From: Streptomyces sp. NBC_00353
GTDB lineage: Bacteria; Actinomycetota; Actinomycetes; Streptomycetales; Streptomycetaceae
Assembly: GCF_036108815.1 (NCBI RefSeq)
Contig: NZ_CP107985.1
Coordinates: 1,860,001 to 1,924,000, forward strand
Length of the DNA stretch: 64,000 bases
Direction of reading: 5' to 3'
This document shows, piece after piece, positions 53,733 through 61,925 of the stretch (positions within the stretch are counted from its first letter, which is position 1; each line of letters begins with the position of its first letter). The notes under the pieces are model-generated. The model ran no database searches, was not told the origin of the DNA, and saw nothing but the letters and a program-made list of their open reading frames with translations. The position numbers and the translations under genes were made by a program.

Positions 53733-54827
53733 TCACAGCCAGCCGTTGCGCTTGAAGCCCCGGTGGATGACGAGGCAAGCGGTCGCGATGACGGCGAGAG
53801 CGAACAGGTAGCCGAAACGCCAGTGCAGTTCGGGCATGTGGTCGAAGTTCATGCCGTAGACGCCGCACACCATCGTCGGCACAGCGATGATCGCGGCCCA
53901 GGCGGTGATCTTCCGCATGTCCTCGTTCTGACCGACGGTGACCTGGGCGAGGTGGGCCTGGAGGATGGAGTCGAGCAGCGCGTCGAAGTCGGTGATCTGC
54001 TCGATGACGCGGGCCAGGTGGTCGGCGACGTCACGGAAGTACGCCTGTATCTCGCGGTCGACGGAGCGCATCGACTGAGTGGCCAGCACCTGGAGGGGGC
54101 GGCCGAGCGGGACCACAGCCCGCTTGAGTTCCAGAAGCTCGCGCTTGAGCTGGTAGATGCGACCGGCGTCGGCGCTCGGGGAGCCCTGCGGTGAGAAGAC
54201 GTCCGTCTCGACCTGGTCGATGTCGTCCTGGACGGCATCGGTGACGGTCAGGTAGTCGTCGACGACGTGGTCGGCGATGGCGTGGAGCACAACGGCCGGC
54301 CCCTTGGCCAGTTGACGCGGGTCCGCTTCGAGGCCTTCGCGCAGGGCGCCCAGGGAGCCGTGGCGCCCGTGCCGTACGGTCACCACGAAGTCGGGTCCGG
54401 CGAAGACCATGATCTCGCCGGTGTCCACCACCTCGCTGGTGGCGGTCAGTTCCTCGTGCTCGACGTAGGCAACCGACTTGAAGACGGCGAACAGGACATC
54501 GCCGTACTGCTGGACCTTGGGCCGCTGGTGGGCGTGGACGGCGTCCTCGACGGCGAGCGGATGCAGACCGAACAGTGCGGCAACCCGCACGAACTCCGCC
54601 TCGGTGGGCTCGTGCAGGCCGAGCCATACGAAGCCGTCGCCACGCTTGCGTACACGGGCGACGGATTCCTCGACGCTGGGGGCGGCCTCCTGGCGGACGC
54701 CGGCGCGGTAGATGACGCAGTTGACCACGGTGGAGCCCAGCGGCGAACGGGCCGGGTGGCTGAGGTCCACAGGCCGCCCCCGCCGCGCCAGACGGGCGAC
54801 TTTGCGCAGACTGCCGACCATCGACAT
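53733..54827 (-). CDS. corA: CorA-family magnesium/cobalt transporter
   Basis: 364 residues. Large soluble N-terminal domain (GFVWLGLHEPTEAEFVRVAALFGLHPLAVEDAVH) and two C-terminal TM helices with the selectivity motif YGMNFDHMPEL between helix 1 (AWAAIIAVPTMVCGV) and helix 2 (YLFALAVIATACLVI). The GMN motif is diagnostic for CorA channels. C-terminus is basic (RGFKRNGWL), as required. ATG 54827 with AAGGAG six bases upstream. Confidence 0.96.
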   Translation of the reverse strand: MSMVGSLRKVARLARRGRPVDLSHPARSPLGSTVVNCVIYRAGVRQEAAPSVEESVARVRKRGDGFVWLGLHEPTEAEFVRVAALFGLHPLAVEDAVHAHQRPKVQQYGDVLFAVFKSVAYVEHEELTATSEVVDTGEIMVFAGPDFVVTVRHGRHGSLGALREGLEADPRQLAKGPAVVLHAIADHVVDDYLTVTDAVQDDIDQVETDVFSPQGSPSADAGRIYQLKRELLELKRAVVPLGRPLQVLATQSMRSVDREIQAYFRDVADHLARVIEQITDFDALLDSILQAHLAQVTVGQNEDMRKITAWAAIIAVPTMVCGVYGMNFDHMPELHWRFGYLFALAVIATACLVIHRGFKRNGWL

Positions 54828-55133
54828 GAAGTACTCCTTCGCCAGGTGCGGGCCAGTGTGCCAGGCGAAGGTAAAGGGGACGTCAGAGCCTGCGGCGGCC
54901 CTGCTCGTGCACACCGAGCCGAACGAAGCCGCCCCTGCGGGTTCGCCCCGAAGGCCCTGACGCCACGCTGACCAGGAACACCGTGCCCGTCAGCGTCGCG
55001 TTACGGGGCGGGGGCTCGGCGTCAAGCATCCGTCAGTGTGGCGGCCCATCCCCGGTGGGCGGGCATAGCTTCGGTGGAGCGCCCGGCCGGACCGACCGGG
55101 CGGCGCCAGTCGCCTTCTGCGAGGAGCAGCACC
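54828..55133. other. Divergent control region between corA and the SAV_915-lysA unit
   Basis: No gene or obvious riboswitch-like (M-box) structure recognised. It holds promoters for both directions. Confidence 0.35.
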
Positions 55134-55550
55134 ATGTCTCCACTCGAGATTCCCGAGGACCCCGAGCCTTCTGAACGGTTCCCGGCCGGACTCCTCTACG
55201 TCCCTGTCCGGTCGGGGCCCTCTGGATGTACGACCCGGTTCTTCCGCACCCCCCTGGGCGGCCGCACGGCCGTCGGATTCACCTCGGCGGCGAAGCTCAC
55301 CGCCACTCTGGGCTCGGGTCAGGCCTGCATCAGGCTCTCCGAACCCGCGCTGCGCGCTCTCGCAGCCCCCCTGGGTGTGACCGCCCTCACCGTCGACCCG
55401 CAGTTCTCCGCCCCCGCGACAACCGATTCGGTCTCCAGGGACAGCGAACGCGCGCGCTCCTCGCGTGAATGGCATCCCCAGCACGTCGGTGTCCTGCGAG
55501 TGACTGGCGCCGCTGCTGTCGTCGCGTGTCTGAACCTGCTGATCGGCTGA
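55134..55550 (+). CDS. SAV_915-family protein
   Basis: 138 residues. Conserved block RFFRTPLGGRTAVGFTSAAKLTATLG and LSEPALRALAAPLGVTALTVDPQFS matches the Streptomyces SAV_915 family, unknown function, often next to a second lysA gene. The C-terminus has a short hydrophobic stretch (VTGAAAVVACLNLLIG) that may be membrane-associated. ATG with GAGGAG seven bases upstream. lysA begins nine bases after its stop. Confidence 0.85.
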   Translation: MSPLEIPEDPEPSERFPAGLLYVPVRSGPSGCTTRFFRTPLGGRTAVGFTSAAKLTATLGSGQACIRLSEPALRALAAPLGVTALTVDPQFSAPATTDSVSRDSERARSSREWHPQHVGVLRVTGAAAVVACLNLLIG

Positions 55551-55559
55551 GGAGACGCC

Positions 55560-56960
55560 ATGTCAGTTTCCGTTCCGTCGCCCCTTGCGTCCACGCTTCC
55601 GGCGTCGCGCCCGGCTTCCCTGCCCTCGGATCCCCAGGCCTCGTCCCGAATCCTCGGCAACGCCGACGGCCTGTCCGTCTGGCCCCGCTCCACCCGTCCC
55701 GAGGCCGACGGGGACGTCTCCGTCGGCGGGGTTTCCCTCGCCGAGGCAGCCGACCGCTTCGGCACCCCCATCTACGTACTGGACGAACAGGAGGTCCGCG
55801 AGCGCTGCCGTACGTACCGCACGGCGTTCCCCGAAGCCGACATCGTCTACGCCGCCAAGGCGTTCCTGTGCCGTGCGCTCGCGCACTGGGTGCAAGAAGA
55901 GGGCCTGGGCCTGGACGTCTGCTCCGCAGGGGAACTTGCGCTCGCCGTCACCACCGGCTTCCCGCCCGAGAACATCGTGATGCACGGCAACGCCAAAAGC
56001 CCCGAGGACCTGCGCACCGCCATTCGGCTCGGTGTCGGACGCATCGTCGTGGACAGCCCCTCCGAGATCGCCCGCCTCGCCGCGATCACCCCTGCCGACA
56101 CCCGCCAGAAGGTCATGGTTCGGGTGGTCCCCGGCATCGCCGCCGGCGGACACGCCAAGATCCGCACCGGCACCGACGACCAGAAGTTCGGCCTGTCGAT
56201 CACGGACGGATCCGCGCAGCACGCGGTCACCCGGATACTCGACCAGCGGCACCTGGAACTCGTCGGCCTGCACTGCCACATCGGCTCGCAGATCGCCGCG
56301 GTCAAGCCGTACGTCGTCGCCGTGCGGCGCATGGTCGGCCTGATGGCCCGGATCAGGGACCAGCACGGCATCGCCCTCCCCCAGCTGAACATCGGCGGTG
56401 GCCACGCCATCGCCTACCGGCCCGGTGAGGAGAGCATGAACGTGGCCGTGCTGGCCGGGCGGGTCCACGCCGAGCTGGAGGACGGCTGCGCCCGCGCCGG
56501 GCTCCCCGTGCCCCGGCTCACCCTCGAGCCCGGCCGCGCACTCGTCGGACCGGCCGGAGTCGCCGTTTACCATGTGCTCGCCGTCAAGCGCACCGGCGAG
56601 CACACGTTCGTCGCCGTCGACGGTGGCATGAGCGACAACCCCCGGCCCGCGCTCTACGGCGTGCAGTACGCACCCCGCCTCATCGGCCGCCCCTCGTCGG
56701 CGCCGCCCCGCCTCGTCACCGTCGTGGGCCGGCACTGCGAAGCCGGCGACGTCCTCGCCGACGACGTAGCACTCCCGGGCGACATACGCCCCGGCGACCT
56801 CCTGGCCGTTCCGGCGGCCGGGGCCTATCACCTCTCCATGGCCTCCGGTTACAACATGATCGGCCGACCGCCCGTCGTCGCGGTGTCCGACGGCACCGCA
56901 CGCGTACTCGTACGCCGCGAATCACTGGACGACATGAGCCGCAGGGACATCGGCCTGTAG
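55560..56960 (+). CDS. lysA: Diaminopimelate decarboxylase
   Basis: 466 residues. PLP-binding Lys in YAAKAFLCRAL near residue 98, GLHCHIGSQI, the glycine motif LNIGGGHAIAYRPGEE (PLP phosphate) and HCEAGDVLADD near the C-terminus. It decarboxylates meso-diaminopimelate to L-lysine. About 40 extra N-terminal residues (Ser/Pro-rich) precede the usual start. Coupled with the SAV_915-type gene; a strong hairpin ends the unit. Confidence 0.95.
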   Translation: MSVSVPSPLASTLPASRPASLPSDPQASSRILGNADGLSVWPRSTRPEADGDVSVGGVSLAEAADRFGTPIYVLDEQEVRERCRTYRTAFPEADIVYAAKAFLCRALAHWVQEEGLGLDVCSAGELALAVTTGFPPENIVMHGNAKSPEDLRTAIRLGVGRIVVDSPSEIARLAAITPADTRQKVMVRVVPGIAAGGHAKIRTGTDDQKFGLSITDGSAQHAVTRILDQRHLELVGLHCHIGSQIAAVKPYVVAVRRMVGLMARIRDQHGIALPQLNIGGGHAIAYRPGEESMNVAVLAGRVHAELEDGCARAGLPVPRLTLEPGRALVGPAGVAVYHVLAVKRTGEHTFVAVDGGMSDNPRPALYGVQYAPRLIGRPSSAPPRLVTVVGRHCEAGDVLADDVALPGDIRPGDLLAVPAAGAYHLSMASGYNMIGRPPVVAVSDGTARVLVRRESLDDMSRRDIGL

Positions 56961-56975
56961 CACCGGCCCCATTCC

Positions 56976-57010
56976 CGGCGTCCATCGAAACACTCTTTCG
57001 GTGGACGCCG
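56976..57010 (+). terminator. lysA terminator (tandem hairpins)
   Basis: 15-bp inverted repeat, arms 56976-56990 and 56996-57010 (one G-U), loop CACTC, 16 bases after the stop. A second 9-bp hairpin follows at 57015-57023/57036-57044. Confidence 0.85.
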
Positions 57011-57044
57011 CTCGGCGAGCGCGAGGTACTCCTCCCGCGCTCGC

Positions 57045-57414
57045 GCAGACGTGTGATCACCGCATCGATGTCCGAACTGTGAAGCATTGTGCCTGTTACC
57101 CGATTTATGCGAGCGGTGGTGGGGCGCGGGGTGTTGCGGCGCGGGGTGCAGAGGGGCCGCTAAGGGCTTGTTGGTGCGGGTGACCGGGGTGGTTGCCGTA
57201 TTCAGCGAATGTCAGGGCCACGCTCATGCGGGGTCTGTGACCGTTACAGTCGTCGGTTACGGAAATATCCGCATTTTGTAACGCAGGCCGAAGTCGCCGA
57301 TCACAGGCGGGCGGGTGGTTCAGAGTGTGGGTCCTCGGCTTGTTGAGCCGGGACCCGCACCGCGCAGCATGGCTCTGACCTGGGCCTGGGCGCCTCTACT
57401 TGAGGGGACATCAC
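57045..57414. promoter_or_regulatory. Long upstream/leader region of the lamin-tail gene
   Basis: Non-coding, 370 bases, with GTTAC repeats (57242 CGTTACAG, 57255 GGTTACGG, 57278 TGTAACG) in a more AT-rich patch (57255-57285). It may contain promoter and a structured 5' UTR. I considered a c-di-AMP (ydaO-type) riboswitch but could not match its conserved core. Confidence 0.35.
57325..57360 (+). promoter_or_regulatory. Hairpin in the leader of the lamin-tail gene
   Basis: Near-perfect inverted repeat, arms 57325-57340 and 57346-57360 with one bulged T (57335) and a G-U pair, loop TGTTG. It ends 54 bases before the GTG, so it lies in the leader and could act as an attenuator or stability element. 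Confidence 0.55.
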
Positions 57415-57990
57415 GTGTCTGCTTCTCGTACTGTCCGTCGTCTCGTCGCTACCGGTCTGGCGGCCGGTTCCGTTGTCGCCGTCGCGGCGATGCCGGCATC
57501 CGCCGACGACGGCCACAACCGTGGCCGTCACCACCAGTCGTACTCGCGTGTGGTGCTCGGCAGCATCCAGTACGACAGCCCGGGCCGTGACGACTACTCC
57601 AACCGTTCGCTGAACAGGGAGTGGGTCGAGGTCACCAACACCGGTTACCGGTCGGTGAATCTGGACGGATGGACACTCTCGGACCGGGACGGCAACCGTT
57701 ACCGCTTCGACGACCTGCGTCTGGCCGGCCGGGCCACCGTCCGCGTCCACACCGGACGCGGCTACGACACCCGCACCGACGTCTACCAGGACCGCCGCAC
57801 CGACTACGTCTGGAGCAACTACTCCGACACGGCCACCCTGCGCGACAATTACGGCCGGACCGTCGACACCGAGTCCTGGGGTCGTGACCGCGACCACCGC
57901 GGCCACGACCGTGACCACCGCAGCCACGACCGCGACCACCGCGGCCACGACGGCGACCACCGCAGCCACGACCGTGACCACCGCCGCTGA
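57415..57990 (+). CDS. Secreted lamin-tail-domain protein with His/Asp-rich repeat tail
   Basis: 191 residues. Signal peptide (RTVRRLVATGLAAGSVVAVAAMPASA) to about residue 30. The middle part is a lamin-tail (LTD) Ig fold: LNREWVEVTNTGYRSVNLDGWTL, DRDGNRYRFDDLRL and DYVWSNYSDTATLRDNYGRTV. The C-terminus is five heptads of DRDHRGH/DRDHRSH type, probably a metal-binding or extended tail. Likely at the cell surface or in the medium. GTG start with GAGGGG seven bases upstream. Confidence 0.9.
   Translation: MSASRTVRRLVATGLAAGSVVAVAAMPASADDGHNRGRHHQSYSRVVLGSIQYDSPGRDDYSNRSLNREWVEVTNTGYRSVNLDGWTLSDRDGNRYRFDDLRLAGRATVRVHTGRGYDTRTDVYQDRRTDYVWSNYSDTATLRDNYGRTVDTESWGRDRDHRGHDRDHRSHDRDHRGHDGDHRSHDRDHRR
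57886..57987 (+). repeat. 21-bp tandem repeat coding DRDHR[G/S]H
   Basis: Five consecutive 21-base units with small changes (Gly/Ser alternating, one Arg to Gly), last one truncated. Such in-frame repeats can change copy number by slippage. Confidence 0.85.
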
Positions 57991-58173
57991 CCTGACCCCC
58001 ACCCGCCACTGACCGCGGACCCCCTCTCGGAACCGCTGCGTGCCGCCACCCCCCGCCCCCGGAGTGGCGGCACGCAGCTCGCGCGCTCACCGGCCTCCCC
58101 CAGGGCGGGTTGGGCGCGGGCCTGTCGGCGGGCGACGGGCCGCTCCAAGAGCCAGGACGGCACAACCTGACGA

Positions 58174-58214
58174 GCAGCCGCCGTCGCACCTCGGTTCGGT
58201 GCGACGGCGGCTGC
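58174..58214. terminator. Strong bidirectional hairpin terminator
   Basis: Perfect 17-bp inverted repeat, arms 58174-58190 and 58198-58214, loop TCGGTTC, between the convergent lamin-tail and TUDOR-like genes. Confidence 0.88.
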
Positions 58215-58230
58215 GTGGACAGGGCCGTTA

Positions 58231-58404
58231 CTACAGCTCCCGCTCGATCTGGTTCTCCGTGATCTTCTCTTCGCGCATGGTCATCTCGTTCTGGACGGCA
58301 TAGCGAGTCTGTGCACCGCTGCCCTCGGCCTGCCGGATCTCACCCCGCTGGATCTCGTCCTGATGGTCCCGGTACTCCACGTGCTGTCCCTTGCGGTAGG
58401 GCAT
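58231..58404 (-). CDS. Small TUDOR/DUF2945-like protein
   Basis: 57 residues: MPYRKGQHVEYRDHQDEIQR, GEIRQAEG, YAVQNEMTMREEKITENQIE. The KGQ.V.Y...G.I and YAV.N..T...E.I.E..I pattern resembles the hypervirulence-associated TUDOR (DUF2945) fold, found in many small bacterial proteins with no set role. ATG with GGAG seven bases upstream. Confidence 0.72.
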   Translation of the reverse strand: MPYRKGQHVEYRDHQDEIQRGEIRQAEGSGAQTRYAVQNEMTMREEKITENQIEREL

Positions 58405-59247
58405 GGGGAATCTCCAAGTCTCGTGTAGGTCGACGAGGGGATCGGTCCCCGCTCGTTCCGCGGGTGACGCCCCTCCTGGCGCCCGCGACCAGCACTGGGC
58501 GCACTGACAGCCCACCCCCAACTCCGCCCTCCAGCAACCACAACGGGCCGAATGGAGGACCCGCTGCCCTCCCGACCCACACCGCGCTCACGCTGATCGA
58601 CACGTCGATGACAGCGCACTGTCACAGGGCAGCCGCGACGAGCAGCACCGGACCCGGTCTCAGGGTCCGTACACCGCTCTCCAGGGACATGACGTCGGCG
58701 TCGGCGGCCCTGATGACCTCGTCGAAGATCGCAGCCCGGCCGGCCGGGGCGTGCGGGCGGAAAGCCATGTGGGCGGGCAGCCGCCACTCCAACGGCCCAC
58801 ACCGGCCCGGCCTGGCGGCGGCACGTGGCCATGCGTAGCGGCCGGGCATTTGTGGGCACGAGCCGGACACAGCTGTCCGACGAGTGACTCCGAGGAGCCG
58901 AGCTCGAGAGCCGGCGCGTAATCGGAAGGTGCCGAGCAACTCGGCCTTCACCCGGGCACCTTGGCTGCGAGCACCACGACTCCTCGGAGCACGCCGACAC
59001 GCCTCGAACAGCGGTAGCCGGGGTTCCTCCTCGGCACGGCGTGGGAGGTGTTCCCGCTGGACGACCCCCGGAACCTCCCTTGGTCGTTTCGTGACCATGT
59101 CCCTTGTGGGGACCGGTCGTTGGACGCTGACTGATTGCTGACCTGGCCCCCACAGCAACGCTGTGACCCGAGCGTATGTCCAGGCACTGAATCCTGGACT
59201 TGAACATGGTCGTACCCTGTGCGGCAGAACGCCCTACGCTGACCCTC
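58405..59247. other. Long gene-free stretch, possible small open frame
   Basis: No well-supported gene. A minus-strand 48-residue frame at 58622-58768 (MAFRPHAPAGRAAIFDEVIR...) has good codon bias but no ribosome site or family match; it may be a remnant. The right end holds the promoter of the kinase gene: TACGCT at 59235-59240, seven bases before its ATG. Confidence 0.35.
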
Positions 59248-60306
59248 ATGTCGACCCAGGTGCCGATCAGCGACGAGCTGCGCTCCGTAGTGGGCTCCCC
59301 CACGCGCGCCACACTGCTGGACAGCAGTCCGCGCTCCCGGGTGTGGCGGGTCGAGTTGCGCGGTGGTGGTCGCGTGATCGTCAAACAGATCGCTGACGGA
59401 GGGGGCACCGGGCCCGACGCGGATGCGCGCTACGCGCGGGAGGTCGCCGCGCTGCGGCTCGCCGCAAGGGCTGCCCGACCGACCGTCGCGCCGGCCCTGC
59501 TCGGAACGGACCCGGCGTCCCGGGTGATGGTCCTGGAGCACCTGGACGATCTTGGAGCGGCTGACGACTGGATGCCCGGCTATGCCGAGGCCCTCGCCCG
59601 GCTGCACTCACTCACCGGGCCGGCTGATACAGGCGCGCTCCCCGCTTGGTCCGGGCCGACGGCCGCCGACGCCGAGTCCTTCATCGCCCTCGCCGAGGTG
59701 CTCGGCGTCCCCGTCCCACCCGCAGTGCCGAACGAACTCGCCGCCCTGATCGACCGGCTGGACCCCACGCCTCATCATGCGCTCCTCCACGGAGACCCCT
59801 GCCCCGGCAACGATCTGCGTACCGCCAACGGCGTCCGTTTCGTCGACTTCGAACAGGCGTCGCTGGGCAATGGTCTGGTCGAACTCGCCTACTTCCGCAT
59901 CGGTTTCCCGACCTGCTGGTGCGCCATGTCGGTCACCGGCACGCCGCTGGCGGAAGTCGAGGACATCTACCGTGCCACCTGGCGGAGCCTCACCGGCACG
60001 GATGTCCCCGGGGACCTCGCCGACGCCTGCGCCGGCTGGCTGATCCGAGGTGACGCGCTCGTCGAACGCGCCCACCGCGAGTCGGTCGACCACCTCGCAC
60101 GGGTACCGGCAGAGGACTTCGAGTGGGGCTATGTTTCCGCTCGGGAGCGCCTCGTCCACCGGCTCGGCGCAGTCGCCGACCAGACCCGCGACCACGACGA
60201 TCTGCACGCACTCGGTCATCTCAGCGCGGCAATGGCCGTACGCCTGCTGGAGCGCTGGCCCACCTTGCGCCCGCTGCCCGCGCAGGACAAACGCCCCTGG
60301 TACTGA
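59248..60306 (+). CDS. APH-family phosphotransferase
   Basis: 352 residues. Kinase fold of the aminoglycoside-phosphotransferase type: ATP Lys in RVIVKQIAD, Brenner motif LLHGDPCPGNDL (catalytic Asp) and metal motif RFVDFEQASLGNGLVELAY. MVLEHLDDLG forms the hinge. These enzymes phosphorylate antibiotics, choline, homoserine or other small alcohols; the target here is unknown. ATG has no ribosome site but TACGCT lies seven bases upstream, suggesting a leaderless mRNA. Confidence 0.88.
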   Translation: MSTQVPISDELRSVVGSPTRATLLDSSPRSRVWRVELRGGGRVIVKQIADGGGTGPDADARYAREVAALRLAARAARPTVAPALLGTDPASRVMVLEHLDDLGAADDWMPGYAEALARLHSLTGPADTGALPAWSGPTAADAESFIALAEVLGVPVPPAVPNELAALIDRLDPTPHHALLHGDPCPGNDLRTANGVRFVDFEQASLGNGLVELAYFRIGFPTCWCAMSVTGTPLAEVEDIYRATWRSLTGTDVPGDLADACAGWLIRGDALVERAHRESVDHLARVPAEDFEWGYVSARERLVHRLGAVADQTRDHDDLHALGHLSAAMAVRLLERWPTLRPLPAQDKRPWY

Positions 60307-60462
60307 CAGTCCTACGCGGTCGAGGACCGCGTAGCGAAGGGTTCGGGGGACTGGAATGGCCGGATCACCGGGGCGGCATCCGCTGGGGCGGACGCTCCCT
60401 CACCGCAGCTGCCTGACCGTCCCGCGCACCGCGGTCAGGACAGCAGGCACCCGGGCTGTCGA

Positions 60463-60993
60463 TCACTTGACCCGGGTGACGATGGTCCGCGCACACTCCA
60501 TCGACTCGGTATGCGTAGCATCCACCTCCAGGTCGTAGGACACGCCACGGTGGACCGCATCCGCCTGTGACACCGCCATCCCGGCAACCCGGTCACCACG
60601 CGCGATCTCGCGGCCCGCGGCAATTGTGGCGTCGCACCTGACTCCTACCCACAGCACCTGCAGTCCGCCAAGAGCCTGCTGCCACCGTTGCTGGGACGCC
60701 GCTCCGCCGAGGAAGACCTCATCAACGATGATCCGTGCACCCGCACGGGCCATCGTGGCAAGCCCTTCGATCCACGCCGTTTCCAACGTCCGGAACTCAG
60801 GACCGACGATCACCTCACCGTCCGGAGCGAACACGATGCCCGCATCCGACGTCCGCACGGACGCGGGCATCGCCTCGATCAGTGTGTCGACCCCGAAGGA
60901 CAGCCAAGGGTCCGGCAGCAACGCCTGCAGACACCTGGCGATCCCGGACTTCCCCGAACTGGAGCCACCGTTGAGAACGATCATCTGTGTCAT
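60463..60993 (-). CDS. Chloramphenicol phosphotransferase-like protein (CPT)
   Basis: 176 residues, standard CPT length. P-loop LNGGSSSGKSGIARCL at residues 7-22 and FGVDTLIEAMP with Asp36, equivalent to the catalytic Asp37 of the S. venezuelae enzyme that phosphorylates chloramphenicol at O-3. EVFLGGAASQQRW and VRCDATIAAGREIARGDR (lid region) also fit. Many Streptomyces carry such genes without making chloramphenicol; the substrate may differ. Start ATG 60993; GTG at 60996 is an alternative. Confidence 0.88.
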   Translation of the reverse strand: MTQMIVLNGGSSSGKSGIARCLQALLPDPWLSFGVDTLIEAMPASVRTSDAGIVFAPDGEVIVGPEFRTLETAWIEGLATMARAGARIIVDEVFLGGAASQQRWQQALGGLQVLWVGVRCDATIAAGREIARGDRVAGMAVSQADAVHRGVSYDLEVDATHTESMECARTIVTRVK

Positions 60994-61081
60994 CACCGCG
61001 CCACAGTAGAGGCACCTCAGTGACGACCGAAACGGGTTTCTACGGCCGGCTCCACCCCCGTGCACGTGACGCAGGCGCGGT

Positions 61082-61624
61082 CTACTTACCGCGTCGCAGC
61101 CGTGCCGAGAGATGGTGTTGCAACGGCTGACCGACGGCCGCGAGATCGTGGACGAACGTGAGCGTGGCGTCGTCGGCCAGGGCATAACGACGGCGGGTGG
61201 CAGTGACCTCCTTGGCGGTGGGAGTGAGGGCCACCTCGTGGGTGGAGAGGTCGACCGTGTTGTCGGTCGCACGGCCGACCGCGATCTCCGCGATGCCGGT
61301 GGGCTGGGTGATCAGTGCCTCCACGCGGCCGTCGGGCTGGAGCCGCCACCAGCCGCTCTCCCGGGCCGCCGGACGCAGCGGTGCGTCGTCGGCGTCGAGC
61401 AGCCAGGCCCGGGCCTCATAGCGAAGGAAGGGACGGCCGTCGTGGCTGAAGGTGACCTCCTGCGCGTATTCGAAGTCCCCGGCAAGCGTCGGGTACCCGC
61501 CGCGTCCGCGGCCGCGCCAGGTGCCCAGGAAGCCGATCACGGGCGACAACAGTGCGTGCGGAGCGGGCTCCTCGTCCGGTCGGTGGCCATCGGGGTACGG
61601 GGGCTCCGCTGCGGGGTCGAACAC
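61082..61624 (-). CDS. Nitrobindin-like heme/fatty-acid-binding beta-barrel protein
   Basis: 180 residues. The family signature GTWRGRGRGGYPT is intact near residue 35 and QPLQHHLSARL at the C-terminus supplies the proximal His region. Nitrobindins bind heme and handle nitric oxide or peroxynitrite. GTG start with AGGAG eight bases upstream. Monocistronic, followed 88 bases on by the CPT gene. Confidence 0.9.
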   Translation of the reverse strand: MFDPAAEPPYPDGHRPDEEPAPHALLSPVIGFLGTWRGRGRGGYPTLAGDFEYAQEVTFSHDGRPFLRYEARAWLLDADDAPLRPAARESGWWRLQPDGRVEALITQPTGIAEIAVGRATDNTVDLSTHEVALTPTAKEVTATRRRYALADDATLTFVHDLAAVGQPLQHHLSARLRRGK

Positions 61625-61925
61625 GGTGTGCGCTCCTGGGGTCGTGGCCGGTGCCGGGTGGAAGCCTAGAGTGTCGTTCCACTCGGCGACGGACAGGAAA
61701 ACTCCCGCAGCGGGTGGCGGACGATTTTTCTCGGCGGGGGCGCCCGCGCTGTCCTGCGACCTGACGTCGTCGGAGCTGTCCCGCAGCTGCGGCTCGGGGC
61801 GCGGATCGGACGGGAGGACGCATTGGGACGGTGCGGCAGCCGTTGCGGACGAACCAGCCGGAGATCCAAGTACCGACTACGTACGTCCATGGCCCCGATG
61901 TCGGCCGCCTGGCTAGTTTCCGGCC
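61625..61925. other. Divergent control region
   Basis: No gene seen. Holds the promoter of the nitrobindin gene and, at its right end, TAGTTT (61914-61919) six bases before the ATG of the beta-helix gene. Confidence 0.4.

Noticed and set aside
57200..57414. c-di-AMP riboswitch before the lamin-tail gene
   Set aside because: The conserved core elements of the ydaO type could not be matched by eye; only a generic hairpin is supported.
60463..60993. Chloramphenicol resistance or biosynthesis locus
   Set aside because: Only a single CPT-like gene is present, with no biosynthetic neighbours; related proteins are common in non-producers.
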